From Chiayiivirga flava (GTDB lineage: Bacteria; Pseudomonadota; Gammaproteobacteria; Xanthomonadales; Xanthomonadaceae), in NCBI RefSeq assembly GCF_014202825.1, contig NZ_JACHHP010000001.1, positions 372,001 through 436,000 on the forward strand: a stretch of 64,000 nt of DNA. The letters run 5' to 3'. Shown here in pieces: positions 47,663 to 57,262 of this stretch (its first letter is position 1; every line of letters starts with the position of its first letter). The position numbers were made by a program, and so were the translations under genes. A model generated the notes under the pieces. It was given only the letters and a program-made list of their open reading frames with translations. It was not told the DNA's origin and made no database searches.

Positions 47663-50416
47663 TCAGGCGCCGCCGAGCCGTTCGCGCAGGGCCTGCAGCT
47701 GCGTGCGCAGCGCCGCGTCGGGCACCAGCAGCGGATCGAGGATGGTGCGGGCTTCGTCCAGGCGCCGTCGCGCCTCGTCGCGGCGGCCGCGCGCGAGTGC
47801 GACGTCGGCAAGTTCCAGCGCCACTTCGCCGCAGCCGATGAAGGTCTCGCCGAACAGGCCGGCCCAGTGCGCGTGCGCGGCCTCGAGGTGGGTCTGCGCG
47901 GCGGCCAGATCGCCTTCGCGCTGCGCGAGCAGGCCGCGCTGGCGCAGCACCGCCGCCCACGCGCCGCCCTCGCGGCCACCGAGGTCGTCGATCGACGCCT
48001 CGACATCGTCGAGGCGTTGGCGCGCCTGTGCCACGTCGCCGAAACGGCGGTTCCAGTCGGCCAGCTGCAGCAGGCGGCGCGCGCGCTGGCGGCGCAGCAC
48101 TTCCAGGTCGTCGCCTTCGACCTCCATGCCGATGTAGTGCAGCGCCTCTTCCGCCTTGCCGCGCAGCATCAACAGGCGGCCGAGGTTCTGGCGGTAGTTG
48201 GCAAGTTCGAGACGGTGCTCGTCGGGCGTCTGTTCGACGATGCCCAGCGCCGTGCGCATCATCGGCTCGGCGCGTTCGAAATCGCCGATTTCCTCGTACA
48301 TCGATGCCACGTTGTTGTAGTCCATCGCAAGCGACGGATCGTCCGGCGCCAGCACGCGGCGGTTCACTTCGAGCGTGCGCAGGAACTGCGTCGCGGCCTC
48401 CTGCGTGCGGCCCTGGTCGTAGTACACCGACCCCAGTTCGCTGTGCACGTTGGCGATGAGGATGCTGTCGTTGCGCAGCAGTGCGCTGCGGTACTGCAGC
48501 ACTTCCTGCAGGATGCGCTCGGCGTCGTCGTAGCGGCCGGCCTGGCGATAGATCGATGCCTGCGTGGTCAGCATCCCCATCAGCTGCGGCGCGCCCGCGG
48601 GCATCGCGGCGCGCAGCTGCGCGATGGCAGGCTCCACCGTCGCGACGGCGCGGTCCACGTCGCCGCCCGCGGCCTGGGTCTCTGCCACGGTCACATCCAC
48701 CTGCGCGCCCTGCACGGAACCCTCGCCGAAGCGCGCGCGCGCGACGCTGCGCGCCTGCTCCAGCGCGGCGATGGCACCGGCGCCATCGCCGCTGCGCATG
48801 CGCAGCATGCCGAGCGATTCGAGCAGGTTGATGTCGCGTTCGGCGTCGTCGCTGCCGCGCGCCAGCGTCAGTGCCTCGGTCAGCGCGTCGATGCCGGCGG
48901 CGTACTCGCCGCGCAGGTCGCGCGCGGACGCGAGCGCGGCCAGCAGGTCGATCAGGGCATCGCGGTCCGCGCCGCCCCGGCGCGCGTCCGCGACGGCCTG
49001 CTCCAGCGCCGCGGTGGCCTTCTCCGGCTGGCCGAGATTGCGGTAGATGCTGCCCAGCGTGCCGAGCAGCCGACCGCGCTGCGCGGCCGGCATGTCGTCG
49101 CGCTCGGCCAGGCGCTCGCGCCCGCGGTCGATCAGTTCGACCGGCGTCATCGCCGCGGCTGCGCGGCCCTTCTCCGGATCGGCCTCGCTGAACAGGCCGA
49201 CAAGGAAATCGGTGGCCGACGCCGCCGCGGCCGATTCGGCCTGGGCAACGGCCTCGGCCTGCAGCGCGCGATCGCGCTCCTCCACCAGGCGCCACGCGAA
49301 GCCCGCGAGCAGCAGTACCGCCGCCGCCGCCGCCGCCACGCCGAACGGATGCCGGCGCAGGAATTTGCCGAGGCGGTAACCGACGCGATCGGGCGCGGCA
49401 AGGATCGGCCGCCCGTCCAGGTGGCGTTCGATGTCCTGCGCCAGCGCCTCGGCCGACGCGTAACGCGCGCCGGGTTCGCCCGCGGTCGCGCGCGCGACGA
49501 TGCGGTCCAGGTCGCCGCGCAGGGTGCGCCGGTGGCCGGCGGCGACGGCGCTGGGCGCACGCAGTTCGCCATCGGCATCGGGCTGCGGCGCGGTGTCGGT
49601 GAGCAGCTCGAACAGCAGCAGGCCGAGCGCATAGATGTCGGTGGCGGTGCTCACCGGCTGGCCGCGGCGCTGTTCGGGACTCGCGTACGCGGGCGTGAAC
49701 CATTGCTGGGTGAGGCCGCTGCCGAGGTTGTCCGGATCCACCAGTTTCGCGATGCCGAAATCCAGCAGCACCGGCCGGCCGTCCTCGCGCAGCAGCACGT
49801 TGGCCGGCTTGATGTCGCGATGCACGATCAGGCGCTGGTGCGCGTAGTGCACCGCAAAGGCAAGGTCGCGCACCAGGCGCAGGCGCGTGGGAAGATCGAG
49901 CCCGCGCGTGCGCGCCGCCACGACCACCGGCTCGCCGCGCACGTACTCCATCACCAGGTACGGCTGGCCCTGGACGGTTTCGCCGCCGTCGAGCAAACGC
50001 GCGATGTTGGGATGATCGAGCTCGGCCAGCAGCTGGCGCTCGTGCCGCAGCTGGTCGGCCGCCTGCGAGGACGCAAAGCCGCGGATCAGCTTGATCGCCA
50101 CCTGCTGGCGGAACTGCTCGTCAGCACGCTCGGCGAGGAACACCAGGCCCATGCCGCCGGCGCCCAATTCGGACACGAGGCGATACGGCCCGAGCCGCTG
50201 GCCCGCGAGCGGCAGTTCGGTGGCGTCGGCCACCGCGGCGCCGAGACGACCGGTGAGGCCGCCGGTGCTGCCGTCGGCCGCGAGCATCGCGCGCAGTTCG
50301 CTGCGCAGCGCGTCGTCGATGTCGAGCGATGCGAGCCACGCCTCGCGCAGCGACGGATCGAGTTCGATGCCTTCGTCGAACAGCGCCTCCAGGCGCTGCC
50401 AGTGCGTGGCACTCAT
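47663..50416 (-). CDS. Ser/Thr protein kinase with C-terminal TPR region
   Basis: 917 aa. Kinase domain about 75-340: P-loop GAGGMG (85-90), Lys109 in VAIKLI, catalytic HRDIKPAN (199-206), DFG (219-221), APE-like SPEQRRG. A single membrane helix at about 355-375 follows, then some 540 residues of TPR-like repeats (ATAALEQAVADARRGG, LGSIYRNLGQPEKA, NVHSELGSVYYDQG), presumably periplasmic. Its ATG overlaps the ECF sigma stop by 4 bases. In Xanthomonas PknS-EcfK and Vibrio EcfP systems such a kinase phosphorylates and activates its partner sigma factor, controlling type VI secretion; the target here is unknown. Confidence 0.92.
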   Translation of the reverse strand: MSATHWQRLEALFDEGIELDPSLREAWLASLDIDDALRSELRAMLAADGSTGGLTGRLGAAVADATELPLAGQRLGPYRLVSELGAGGMGLVFLAERADEQFRQQVAIKLIRGFASSQAADQLRHERQLLAELDHPNIARLLDGGETVQGQPYLVMEYVRGEPVVVAARTRGLDLPTRLRLVRDLAFAVHYAHQRLIVHRDIKPANVLLREDGRPVLLDFGIAKLVDPDNLGSGLTQQWFTPAYASPEQRRGQPVSTATDIYALGLLLFELLTDTAPQPDADGELRAPSAVAAGHRRTLRGDLDRIVARATAGEPGARYASAEALAQDIERHLDGRPILAAPDRVGYRLGKFLRRHPFGVAAAAAAVLLLAGFAWRLVEERDRALQAEAVAQAESAAAASATDFLVGLFSEADPEKGRAAAAMTPVELIDRGRERLAERDDMPAAQRGRLLGTLGSIYRNLGQPEKATAALEQAVADARRGGADRDALIDLLAALASARDLRGEYAAGIDALTEALTLARGSDDAERDINLLESLGMLRMRSGDGAGAIAALEQARSVARARFGEGSVQGAQVDVTVAETQAAGGDVDRAVATVEPAIAQLRAAMPAGAPQLMGMLTTQASIYRQAGRYDDAERILQEVLQYRSALLRNDSILIANVHSELGSVYYDQGRTQEAATQFLRTLEVNRRVLAPDDPSLAMDYNNVASMYEEIGDFERAEPMMRTALGIVEQTPDEHRLELANYRQNLGRLLMLRGKAEEALHYIGMEVEGDDLEVLRRQRARRLLQLADWNRRFGDVAQARQRLDDVEASIDDLGGREGGAWAAVLRQRGLLAQREGDLAAAQTHLEAAHAHWAGLFGETFIGCGEVALELADVALARGRRDEARRRLDEARTILDPLLVPDAALRTQLQALRERLGGA

Positions 50417-50985
50417 GGCTCCAGACGCTGCTTGAGCCAGGCGCGGGCGAAGCGCAGGTCGCGGTTCACGGTGGCGAGCGAAACATCGAGCACCTTCGCC
50501 ACTTCCTCCAGGTCCAGGCCGACCAGATAGTTGAGTTCGATCACGTCGGCCTTGCGCGGATCGCTCTCGCGCAGCTGCGTGAGAGCCTCGTACAGCGCCG
50601 AGGCTTCCTCGCCGCCGTCGGCCGCCACGTTCTCGGCCGCGCCGAATGTCACGCGCAACTGGTCGCCGCCGCGCTTCATGCTGCCGTGGCGACGTCCGAG
50701 GTCGTGCAGGATGTTGCGCATGGCCACTGCGACGGTCTTGAAGAAATGCGCGCGGTCCTGCCATGCGACATCGGCGCTGAGCAGGTTCAGCACCAGTTCG
50801 TTGGCAAGTTCGGTGGGCTGCAGCAGCGCCGGGCCCGGGCCGTCGCGCAGACGGCGCGCGGCGAGCTGGCGGATGCGATCGTAGACCAGCGCCATCACCC
50901 GGTCCGCCGCGGCGCTGTCGCCGCCGCTCCAGCGTTGCAGCAATCCGGTCAGTTCGGCCGATTCGTGACTCATGGGCAGACTCAT
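50413..50985 (-). CDS. ECF sigma factor (kinase-linked, PF07638/ECF43-like)
   Basis: 190 aa. Region 2: LQPTELANELVLNLLSADVAWQDRAHFFKTVAVAMRNILHDLGRR, the ECF-like type that lacks an anti-sigma partner; region 4: LREVAEILDVSLATVNRDLRFARAWLK-like (residues 150-187). The LQPT-HFF pattern marks the sigma factors whose activity is switched on by Ser/Thr phosphorylation. Overlaps the downstream kinase gene (ATGA). ATG 50985 (MSLPMSHESAEL); Met at 50973 is the alternative. Confidence 0.9.
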   Translation of the reverse strand: MSLPMSHESAELTGLLQRWSGGDSAAADRVMALVYDRIRQLAARRLRDGPGPALLQPTELANELVLNLLSADVAWQDRAHFFKTVAVAMRNILHDLGRRHGSMKRGGDQLRVTFGAAENVAADGGEEASALYEALTQLRESDPRKADVIELNYLVGLDLEEVAKVLDVSLATVNRDLRFARAWLKQRLEP

Positions 50986-51137
50986 GGTGTGGACAGGACG
51001 ACGATCGCGCCCGATGCGTCGCTGAACGAAGACCCGCGACGAAACGAAAGCGGCGAAACGACATGATACGGGCCGCGCCGCCATTGCGTTACCTGCCGAG
51101 AGACACCCATGCCGGGTGCCATCGGAGATTGTTCGTC

Positions 51138-52568
51138 ATGCGCTTTACGCTTCATTCCCTTTCCCGACGCGCCGCCGCCGTGGCGTTCGCCACCACCCTC
51201 TGCGCCGGCGCGGCGCATGCGCTGCCCGGCCAGCTCGACCTGGGCTACGGCGACAACGGCGTGTTCGTCATCGGCAACGGCGGCTCGCAAGAGCGCATCG
51301 ATGCGCTGCTTCCGGCATCCGGCGGTCGCGTGCTCGCGGCAGGCGCGCTGTACCGCATGCGCGACGACCAGGGCGGCACCGCCGGCAACGACATGGCGGT
51401 GCTGCGCCTGCGCAACGACGGCAGCCTGGACGATACCTTCGGCACCGGCGGCATCGCACGCATCAACGCCGGCGACGGCGACTCGCAGGGCGCCTACGAC
51501 ATCGTGCGCCAGCCCGACGGCAAGCTGCTCGTCGCCGGCATGCTGGAATTCGTGTCCTACACCGACGCGGCCATCGCACGCCTGCTGCCGGACGGCACGC
51601 TCGACACGAGCTTCGGCAACGCCGCCGACGGCGGCGGCCGCACCGGCTTCCGCACGATCAACCTGGGCGACGACGAGTTCAGCCACGAGGAAGCCCGCGG
51701 CGTGCTGCTGCAGAGCACGGGCAAGGCCGTCCTCGCCGCCCGCGCGCCCTCGCCCGTCAGCGGCAGCTACGCGCACTTCACGCTGACGCGCGTGGATGCG
51801 AACGGCGATGTCGATCCCACGTTCGGCGGCGGCACCGGCAAGGTGGTGACGCCGACGCTGCTGCCGGAAACCTACGAGTACGTCAACGGCGTCGCGCGCT
51901 CCGCCATCGACACCACGCCGACCAACAACCGCATCCTCGTGTTCGGCTACATCGCGCATCGCAGCCGCGCGCTGATGCGCCGCTACCTGCCGGACGGCGC
52001 GCCCGATGCCAGCTTCGGCACCGGCGGCACGGTGGTGGTGGAGGATGTGGCGGTGGGCGGCGTGCGCACGGGCATGTCGAGCATCGAGGACGCAGTGATC
52101 CTGCGCGACGGCAGGATCCTCGCCGCCGGCACCGCCAGCGATCGCGGTTTCGTCGTGATTCGCTTCCAGCCCAACGGCACGGTCGACACGAGCTTCGGCA
52201 GCAACGGCCGCGTGCTGGTGAAGATCAGCGACGGATCGCAGTACGACGAGGCCTACGCGCTCACGGTGCAGCGCAACGGCGCAATCATCGTGACCGGTTA
52301 CGGCACCACGCAAACGGCCGGCGCGCCGCGCAAGGACTTCATGGTGGTGCGCCTGCGGTCCAACGGCCAGCGCGATGCGGCGTTCGGCGACAACGGTGTC
52401 GTCACGTACCCGATGTCGGACGACGGCGACACCGCGTATGCCGTGCGTGTGCTGGGCAACGGCCGCATCGTGGTCGCGGGTGAAGCGTTGGTGGGCAACA
52501 CCTACGACATGGCGGTGCTGGGCCTGCAGGGCGACCCGGACATCTTTGCGGACGGGTTCGAGGACTGA
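51138..52568 (+). CDS. Exported delta-60 repeat beta-propeller-like protein
   Basis: 476 aa. A signal peptide (SRRAAAVAFATTLCAGAAHA) is followed by about seven delta-60 repeats: each has DGKLLVAG or a variant, then [IV]xRLxxDGxLDxSFGxxG (e.g. LRNDGSLDDTFGTGGI, LPDGTLDTSFGN). The protein ends DIFADGFED, with the FADGFE motif at the C-terminus (470-475). Divergent from the ECF-kinase operon, so it may be under that system's control; this is inference. Short serine-rich or surface binding roles are unproven for this repeat type. ATG 51138. Confidence 0.88.
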   Translation: MRFTLHSLSRRAAAVAFATTLCAGAAHALPGQLDLGYGDNGVFVIGNGGSQERIDALLPASGGRVLAAGALYRMRDDQGGTAGNDMAVLRLRNDGSLDDTFGTGGIARINAGDGDSQGAYDIVRQPDGKLLVAGMLEFVSYTDAAIARLLPDGTLDTSFGNAADGGGRTGFRTINLGDDEFSHEEARGVLLQSTGKAVLAARAPSPVSGSYAHFTLTRVDANGDVDPTFGGGTGKVVTPTLLPETYEYVNGVARSAIDTTPTNNRILVFGYIAHRSRALMRRYLPDGAPDASFGTGGTVVVEDVAVGGVRTGMSSIEDAVILRDGRILAAGTASDRGFVVIRFQPNGTVDTSFGSNGRVLVKISDGSQYDEAYALTVQRNGAIIVTGYGTTQTAGAPRKDFMVVRLRSNGQRDAAFGDNGVVTYPMSDDGDTAYAVRVLGNGRIVVAGEALVGNTYDMAVLGLQGDPDIFADGFED

Positions 52569-52593
52569 CTCCGGGGGGCTTGCCGGGAGCAGG

Positions 52594-52752
52594 CCCCCTT
52601 CCGCCTGCCGGCACCTTCCCCCGCTGCGCGGGAGAAGGACTCTCTCCGTTTCACGCCCCGATCACTCCGAAGCCTCGTTGCCCCGTTCTGCGCCCATCGA
52701 AGCCTCCCTTCTCCCGCGCAGCGGGGGAAGGTGCCGGCAGGCGGAAGGGGGG
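52594..52752. repeat. Family 2 repeat, inverted pair 4 (CCCCTTCC subtype)
   Basis: Arms 52594-52639 and 52705-52752: CCCCCTTCCGCCTGCCGGCA, ACCTTCCCCCGC..GCGGGAGAAGG hairpin, 65 bases, then inverted. Between the delta-60 gene and mfd. No gene seen elsewhere in this 325-base gap. Confidence 0.85.
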
Positions 52753-52893
52753 CTCCATCGCCGACAGACTCATCCGAAAACAGGTTCCTCACCTCGAATC
52801 ATCGTGCACCCGCCCCGGGGAACGATCCACCACATCGCACCGCTCACATCACCCGCCGCGCTACACTTCGCGCCCGTTTTTTGCAGTGCCGAC

Positions 52894-55800
52894 GTGTCCC
52901 CCACCGCCACACCCCTGCTCGCACCCCCGCTGCCGCGCGGCAGCCACAAACGCTCCGACTGGCGCGCCCCGGCCAGTCCCAGCGCCCTGGCGCTGGCCGT
53001 GGCCGGCGCCGCGCAGTCGCATCCGGGCCTGCTCGTGGCCGTGGCGCGCGACACCCACGCCGCGCACGCGCTCGAACAGGAACTGCACGTCTTCGCCGGC
53101 GACCTGCCGGTGCTGCACTTCCCCGACTGGGAAACGCTGCCGTACGACCTGTTCGGACCCCATGCCGACATCGTCTCGCAGCGCGTCGCAACGCTGTATC
53201 GCCTGCCCACCACCCGACGCGGCGTGCTGGTGGTGCCCGTCGCCACCCTCATGCAGCGGTTGTGCCCGCCGGGCTTCATTGCCGGCCAGGCGCTGGTGGT
53301 CGAACTCGGCCAGCGCCTGAACCTCGACGCCGAAAAACGCCGGCTGGAGGCCAGCGGCTACCGCAACGTGCCGCAGGTGCTCGACCCGGGCGACTTCGCC
53401 GTGCGCGGCGCCCTGCTCGACATCTTCCCGATGGGCGCGGCCGAGCCCTACCGCATCGAACTGCTGGACGAGGACGTCGATTCCATCCGCACCTTCGACC
53501 CCGAAACCCAGCGTTCCGCGCACAAGGTGGACGCCGTGCGCATGCTGCCCGCGCGCGAATACCCGCTCGACGACGAAGCGACGAAACGCTTCCGCAACCT
53601 GCTGCGCGAGCGCTTCCCGATCGACCCGCGGCGCTGCCCGCTCTACCAGGACATGAAGGAAGGCAACGCGCCGGCCGGCATCGAGTACTACCTGCCGCTG
53701 TTCTTTCCGAACACCGCAACCCTCTTCGATTATCTCGATGACGGCGCGCTCTGCCTGCTCGGCGACGGCGCGCTGGAGTCCGCCGAAGCCTTCTGGAAAC
53801 AGACCGCCGAACGCCACGAACAACGCCGCCACGACACCGAGCGCCCGGTGCTGCCGCCGAACGAACTCTTCCTCGCCCCCGATGCGCTGCGCGAAGCGCT
53901 GAATCGGCGACCGCGCGTGGAAGTCCTCGGCCGCGACCACCCGCGCTGGGACGCCGCGCACGCACTCGGCGACCAGCCGGCACCGTCAGTGCCCCTGATG
54001 GCAAAAGGCGAACCCAGCGGCACCGCGCTGCGCAGCCTCCTCGAAAACTATCCCGGCCGCGTGCTGATCGCCGCCGATTCGCCGGGCCGACGCGAGGCGC
54101 TGATCGAATCGCTGTCGAACCTCGACCTGCGGCCGCAGCTCGTGGCGGATTGGCAGGCGTTTGCCGCACCCACTCCCGACCTTCCCCTCACTCCGTCGTC
54201 CCGGCGAAGGCCGGGACCCAGTGACGTTTCTGTGGATCTGTTCGGAACGCCGCCACAAGGAAACCAACCAACGTCAATGGGTCCCGGCGTTCGCCGGGAC
54301 GACGGCCAGGAAAACACAGCGCCCCGCTACGCCATCACCGTCGCCGCGCTCGAAGACGGCTTCGCGCTCACCTCACCCGCGCTGTGCGTGCTCACCGAAC
54401 GCCAGTTCTTCCCCGAACGCGCCGCCCAGACCCGTCGCCGCAAGCGCGCGGGGCGCGAACCCGACGCCATCATCCGCGACCTCTCGGAGCTCACCGAAGG
54501 CGCGCCGATCGTGCACGAAGACCACGGCGTCGGCCGCTACCGCGGGCTCGAACGCCTCGACGTCGGCGGCCAGCAGGCCGAATTCCTCGCCATCGAATAC
54601 GCCAAGGGCGACAAACTCTACGTCCCGGTCGCGCAACTGCACCTGGTCAGCCGCTACGCCGGCGCCTCGCCCGAACTTGCCCCGCTGCATTCGCTCGGCG
54701 GCGAACAATGGGAGAAGGCAAAGAAAAAGGCCGCGGAAAAAGTCCGCGACGTTGCCGCCGAACTGCTCGAAATCCAGGCCAAGCGCCAGGCCCGCGCCGG
54801 CATCGCGCTGGAAATGGATCGCGCGATGTACGACCAGTTCGCCGCGCAGTTCCCGTTCGAGGAAACCCCGGACCAGCTCGCATCGATCGAGGCCGTGATC
54901 GGCGATCTGGCGTCCTCGCAGCCGATGGACCGCGTGGTCTGCGGCGACGTGGGCTTCGGCAAGACCGAAGTCGCCGTGCGCGCCGCCTTCGTCGCCGCCA
55001 CCGCCGGCAAGCAGGTCGCTGTGCTGGTGCCCACCACGCTGCTCGCGGAACAGCACTACCGCAACTTCCGCGACCGATTCGCCGACTGGCCGCTGCGCGT
55101 GGAAGTGCTCTCGCGCTTCAAGACCGCGAAGGAAATCAAGGCCGAACTCGCCAAGCTCGAGGCCGGCCAGATCGACGTGATCGTCGGCACGCACCGCCTG
55201 CTGCAGGAGGACGTGAAATTCCGCGACCTCGGCCTCGTCATCGTCGACGAGGAACAGCGCTTCGGCGTGCGCCAGAAGGAACGCCTCAAGGCCATGCGCG
55301 CCGAAGTGCACCTGCTCACGCTCACCGCCACGCCGATCCCGCGCACGCTCAACATGGCGATGGCCGGCCTGCGCGAACTCTCGATCATCGCAACGCCCCC
55401 GGCCAACCGCCTCGCGGTGCAGACCTTCGTCGTGCCGTGGGACGCGGCGCAACTGCGCGAAGCCTTCCAGCGCGAGCTCGCGCGCGGCGGCCAGGTCTAC
55501 TTCCTGCACAACGAGCTCGATAGCATCGAGCGCATGGCGCGCGAACTCGGCGAGCTGGTGCCCGAAGCGCGCATCCGCATCGGCCACGGCCAGATGCCGG
55601 AGCGCGAGCTGGAACAGGTGATGCTCGACTTCCACCGCCAGCGTTTCAATGTGCTGGTGTGCTCCACCATCATCGAGTCCGGCATCGACGTGCCGAGCGC
55701 CAACACCATCATCATCAACCGCGCCGACCGCTTCGGCCTCGCGCAGCTGCACCAGCTGCGCGGCCGCGTCGGCCGCTCGCACCACCGCGCGTACGCCTAC

Positions 55801-56502
55801 ATGGTGGTGCCGGACAAGAAGGCACTGAAGGGCGACGCCGCCAAGCGGCTGGAAGCCATCGCCGCGCTCGACGAACTCGGCGCCGGCTTCACCCTGGCCA
55901 CGCACGATCTCGAAATCCGCGGCGCCGGCGAGTTGCTCGGCGAAGGCCAATCCGGCCAGATCGCCGAAGTGGGATTCAGTCTTTACACCGAACTGCTCGA
56001 ACGCGCCGTCCGCTCGATCCGCCAGGGCAGGATTCCCGACCTCGACGACGTCGACCGCCACGGCGCCGATGTGGAACTGCACCTGCCCGCGCTGATCCCG
56101 GACGATTATCTGCCGGACGTGCACACCCGCCTGACGCTGTACAAGCGGATAGCGTCGGCGCAGAACACCGATGCCCTGCGCGACCTGCAGATCGAAATGA
56201 TCGACCGGTTCGGCCTCCTGCCCGAGCCGGTGAAAACGCTCTTCAACGTCGCCGAACTCAAACTCGCCGCCACGGCGCTGGGCATCCGCAAACTCGACGT
56301 CGGCGAAAAGGGCGGCCGCGTCACGTTCACCCCGAAACCGAATATCGACCCGCTGGTCGTCATCAAGCTCGTCCAGAGCCAACCGCGTGTGTTTTCGCTC
56401 GACGGCCAGGACAAACTCAAATTCCGCCTCGACCTCCCCGGCGCCGCCGAACGCCTGCGCACCGCGCGCGACGTGCTGCGCGCGCTCGGCGCGCGCGATT
56501 GA
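52894..56502 (+). CDS. mfd: Transcription-repair coupling factor Mfd
   Basis: 1202 aa (E. coli 1148). UvrB-like N-terminus (LPVLHFPDWETLPYD), RNA-polymerase-interaction domain (VHEDHGVGRYRGLE), then the RecG-like translocase: Walker A GDVGFGKTEVA, DEEQRFGV, TATPIPRTL, LHQLRGRVGRS, and the C-terminal TRCF domain. Removes stalled RNA polymerase at lesions and recruits UvrA. Residues 434-471 are encoded by an in-frame copy of the family 1 repeat and have no counterpart in other Mfd; see 54193-54305. The start is GTG at 52894 (no ATG gives the conserved start). Confidence 0.95.
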   Translation: MSPTATPLLAPPLPRGSHKRSDWRAPASPSALALAVAGAAQSHPGLLVAVARDTHAAHALEQELHVFAGDLPVLHFPDWETLPYDLFGPHADIVSQRVATLYRLPTTRRGVLVVPVATLMQRLCPPGFIAGQALVVELGQRLNLDAEKRRLEASGYRNVPQVLDPGDFAVRGALLDIFPMGAAEPYRIELLDEDVDSIRTFDPETQRSAHKVDAVRMLPAREYPLDDEATKRFRNLLRERFPIDPRRCPLYQDMKEGNAPAGIEYYLPLFFPNTATLFDYLDDGALCLLGDGALESAEAFWKQTAERHEQRRHDTERPVLPPNELFLAPDALREALNRRPRVEVLGRDHPRWDAAHALGDQPAPSVPLMAKGEPSGTALRSLLENYPGRVLIAADSPGRREALIESLSNLDLRPQLVADWQAFAAPTPDLPLTPSSRRRPGPSDVSVDLFGTPPQGNQPTSMGPGVRRDDGQENTAPRYAITVAALEDGFALTSPALCVLTERQFFPERAAQTRRRKRAGREPDAIIRDLSELTEGAPIVHEDHGVGRYRGLERLDVGGQQAEFLAIEYAKGDKLYVPVAQLHLVSRYAGASPELAPLHSLGGEQWEKAKKKAAEKVRDVAAELLEIQAKRQARAGIALEMDRAMYDQFAAQFPFEETPDQLASIEAVIGDLASSQPMDRVVCGDVGFGKTEVAVRAAFVAATAGKQVAVLVPTTLLAEQHYRNFRDRFADWPLRVEVLSRFKTAKEIKAELAKLEAGQIDVIVGTHRLLQEDVKFRDLGLVIVDEEQRFGVRQKERLKAMRAEVHLLTLTATPIPRTLNMAMAGLRELSIIATPPANRLAVQTFVVPWDAAQLREAFQRELARGGQVYFLHNELDSIERMARELGELVPEARIRIGHGQMPERELEQVMLDFHRQRFNVLVCSTIIESGIDVPSANTIIINRADRFGLAQLHQLRGRVGRSHHRAYAYMVVPDKKALKGDAAKRLEAIAALDELGAGFTLATHDLEIRGAGELLGEGQSGQIAEVGFSLYTELLERAVRSIRQGRIPDLDDVDRHGADVELHLPALIPDDYLPDVHTRLTLYKRIASAQNTDALRDLQIEMIDRFGLLPEPVKTLFNVAELKLAATALGIRKLDVGEKGGRVTFTPKPNIDPLVVIKLVQSQPRVFSLDGQDKLKFRLDLPGAAERLRTARDVLRALGARD
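54193..54305. repeat. REP-like inverted pair, family 1, copy C, inside mfd
   Basis: The same unit as the intergenic copies (left arm with GTCCCGGCGAAGGCCGGGAC, right arm inverted with GTCCCGGCGTTCGCCGGGAC), about 113 bases, lying within the mfd reading frame. It encodes residues 434-471, including SSRRRPGPSDV and MGPGVRRDDG. The frame stays open through both arms and the spacer and resumes in normal Mfd sequence (RYAITVAALEDGFAL) afterwards. By alignment to E. coli it falls in a loop of domain 3, before the RNA polymerase interaction domain. Confidence 0.9.
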
Positions 56503-56571
56503 CGGCACGCCGTCGCACGCCCCCCGCGCCACGGCGAATCCGCGCGGCAAACCCGCCCCGCCCTCCAACTC

Positions 56572-56679
56572 CCGTCGTCCCGGCGAACGCCGGGACCCAG
56601 CGACGTTGCCCGGTGTTCCGTGCCCATCCCTGCAGAACCAGAACACGGCGCTGCGTCCCGGCGTTCGCCGGGACGACCG
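56572..56679. repeat. REP-like inverted pair, family 1, copy D
   Basis: Left arm GTCCCGGCGAACGCCGGGAC, right arm inverted with centre GTTC; about 108 bases, starting 70 bases after the mfd stop. Could act as a transcription end for mfd. Confidence 0.88.
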
Positions 56680-57262
56680 TGCGAGAGGAGCAAGTACCTG
56701 CCGACCGCAGAATCTGCGTTGACCAGGACTCACCGTCACACCCATCCGCAAACCGCAGCAGACCCGGCGCAGCGGCAGCCGCATCGCAAGGCTCCCCATG
56801 CGTGCACCGCCACTCCCATCCGTCACCGAGCAACAGCGGCGCGCGATCGATGTCGACGCCGAGTGGTTGCCAGCTTCACCACGGCGGCCCGAACTCCGCC
56901 GCCAGATCCATGCGATGCAGACGCAACGCCTCCTCGCACTGGCGACGCAGCGGCTCCATCAGGACAGCGGGCAGCAGCATCTTGATCTCCTATGGACATG
57001 GTCCACGTACTTCTTTCAAAGGTAGAAGAATGCAAACGCGATCTGCTCTTCGGTGAAACGTGACTTCTTGATTGCAAAAAGCCCCACCAGACACGCGGCT
57101 CATGCTGCCGAAGTCTCGACGTATCCGTGACCCGGTTTTCAGGAGTGGGTCAGGCGGTATCGGACCATCCAACCGCTCGCCTGCCGAGGTCGCGCCATTC
57201 AAGCACGATCGAGCGATTTTTCCCTACAGCCTCGTTAGCTTTTGTGTTGGAGATCGTTGCAG
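56680..57262. other. Lower-GC intergenic stretch with integrase-like remnant
   Basis: About 580 bases with no intact gene. GC falls visibly from 56990 onward. It contains the short minus-strand ORF at 56876-56980 and the leader of the orphan gene at 57263, where ATCCAAC (a perfect RYYYAAC) and GTTAGCT (imperfect GTTRRRY) lie about 75 bases apart. These could be remnants of integron-type recombination sites but the complementarity between them is poor. Confidence 0.4.
56876..56980 (-). pseudogene. Tyrosine recombinase (IntI-like) fragment
   Basis: 34-codon minus-strand ORF whose product begins MLLPAVLMEPLRRQ and contains LRLHRMDLAAEFG. This matches the MLPxxLxxPLRxxLxxxRxLHxxDLAxGxG segment of integron integrases and related tyrosine recombinases, found in the middle of the intact enzyme. 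The catalytic domain is missing; AGGAG lies before the ATG by chance or by reuse. Likely a decayed integrase piece; the match is short so confidence is limited. Confidence 0.4.

Noticed and set aside
54373-56826. 817-codon minus-strand frame opposite mfd
   Set aside because: Composition is that of an antisense shadow (His/Glu/Ala/Val-rich); mfd is intact on the plus strand.
56798-57025. 75-codon plus-strand ORF
   Set aside because: No ribosome site or recognisable family; its antisense strand carries the integrase-like fragment, which is the better explanation.
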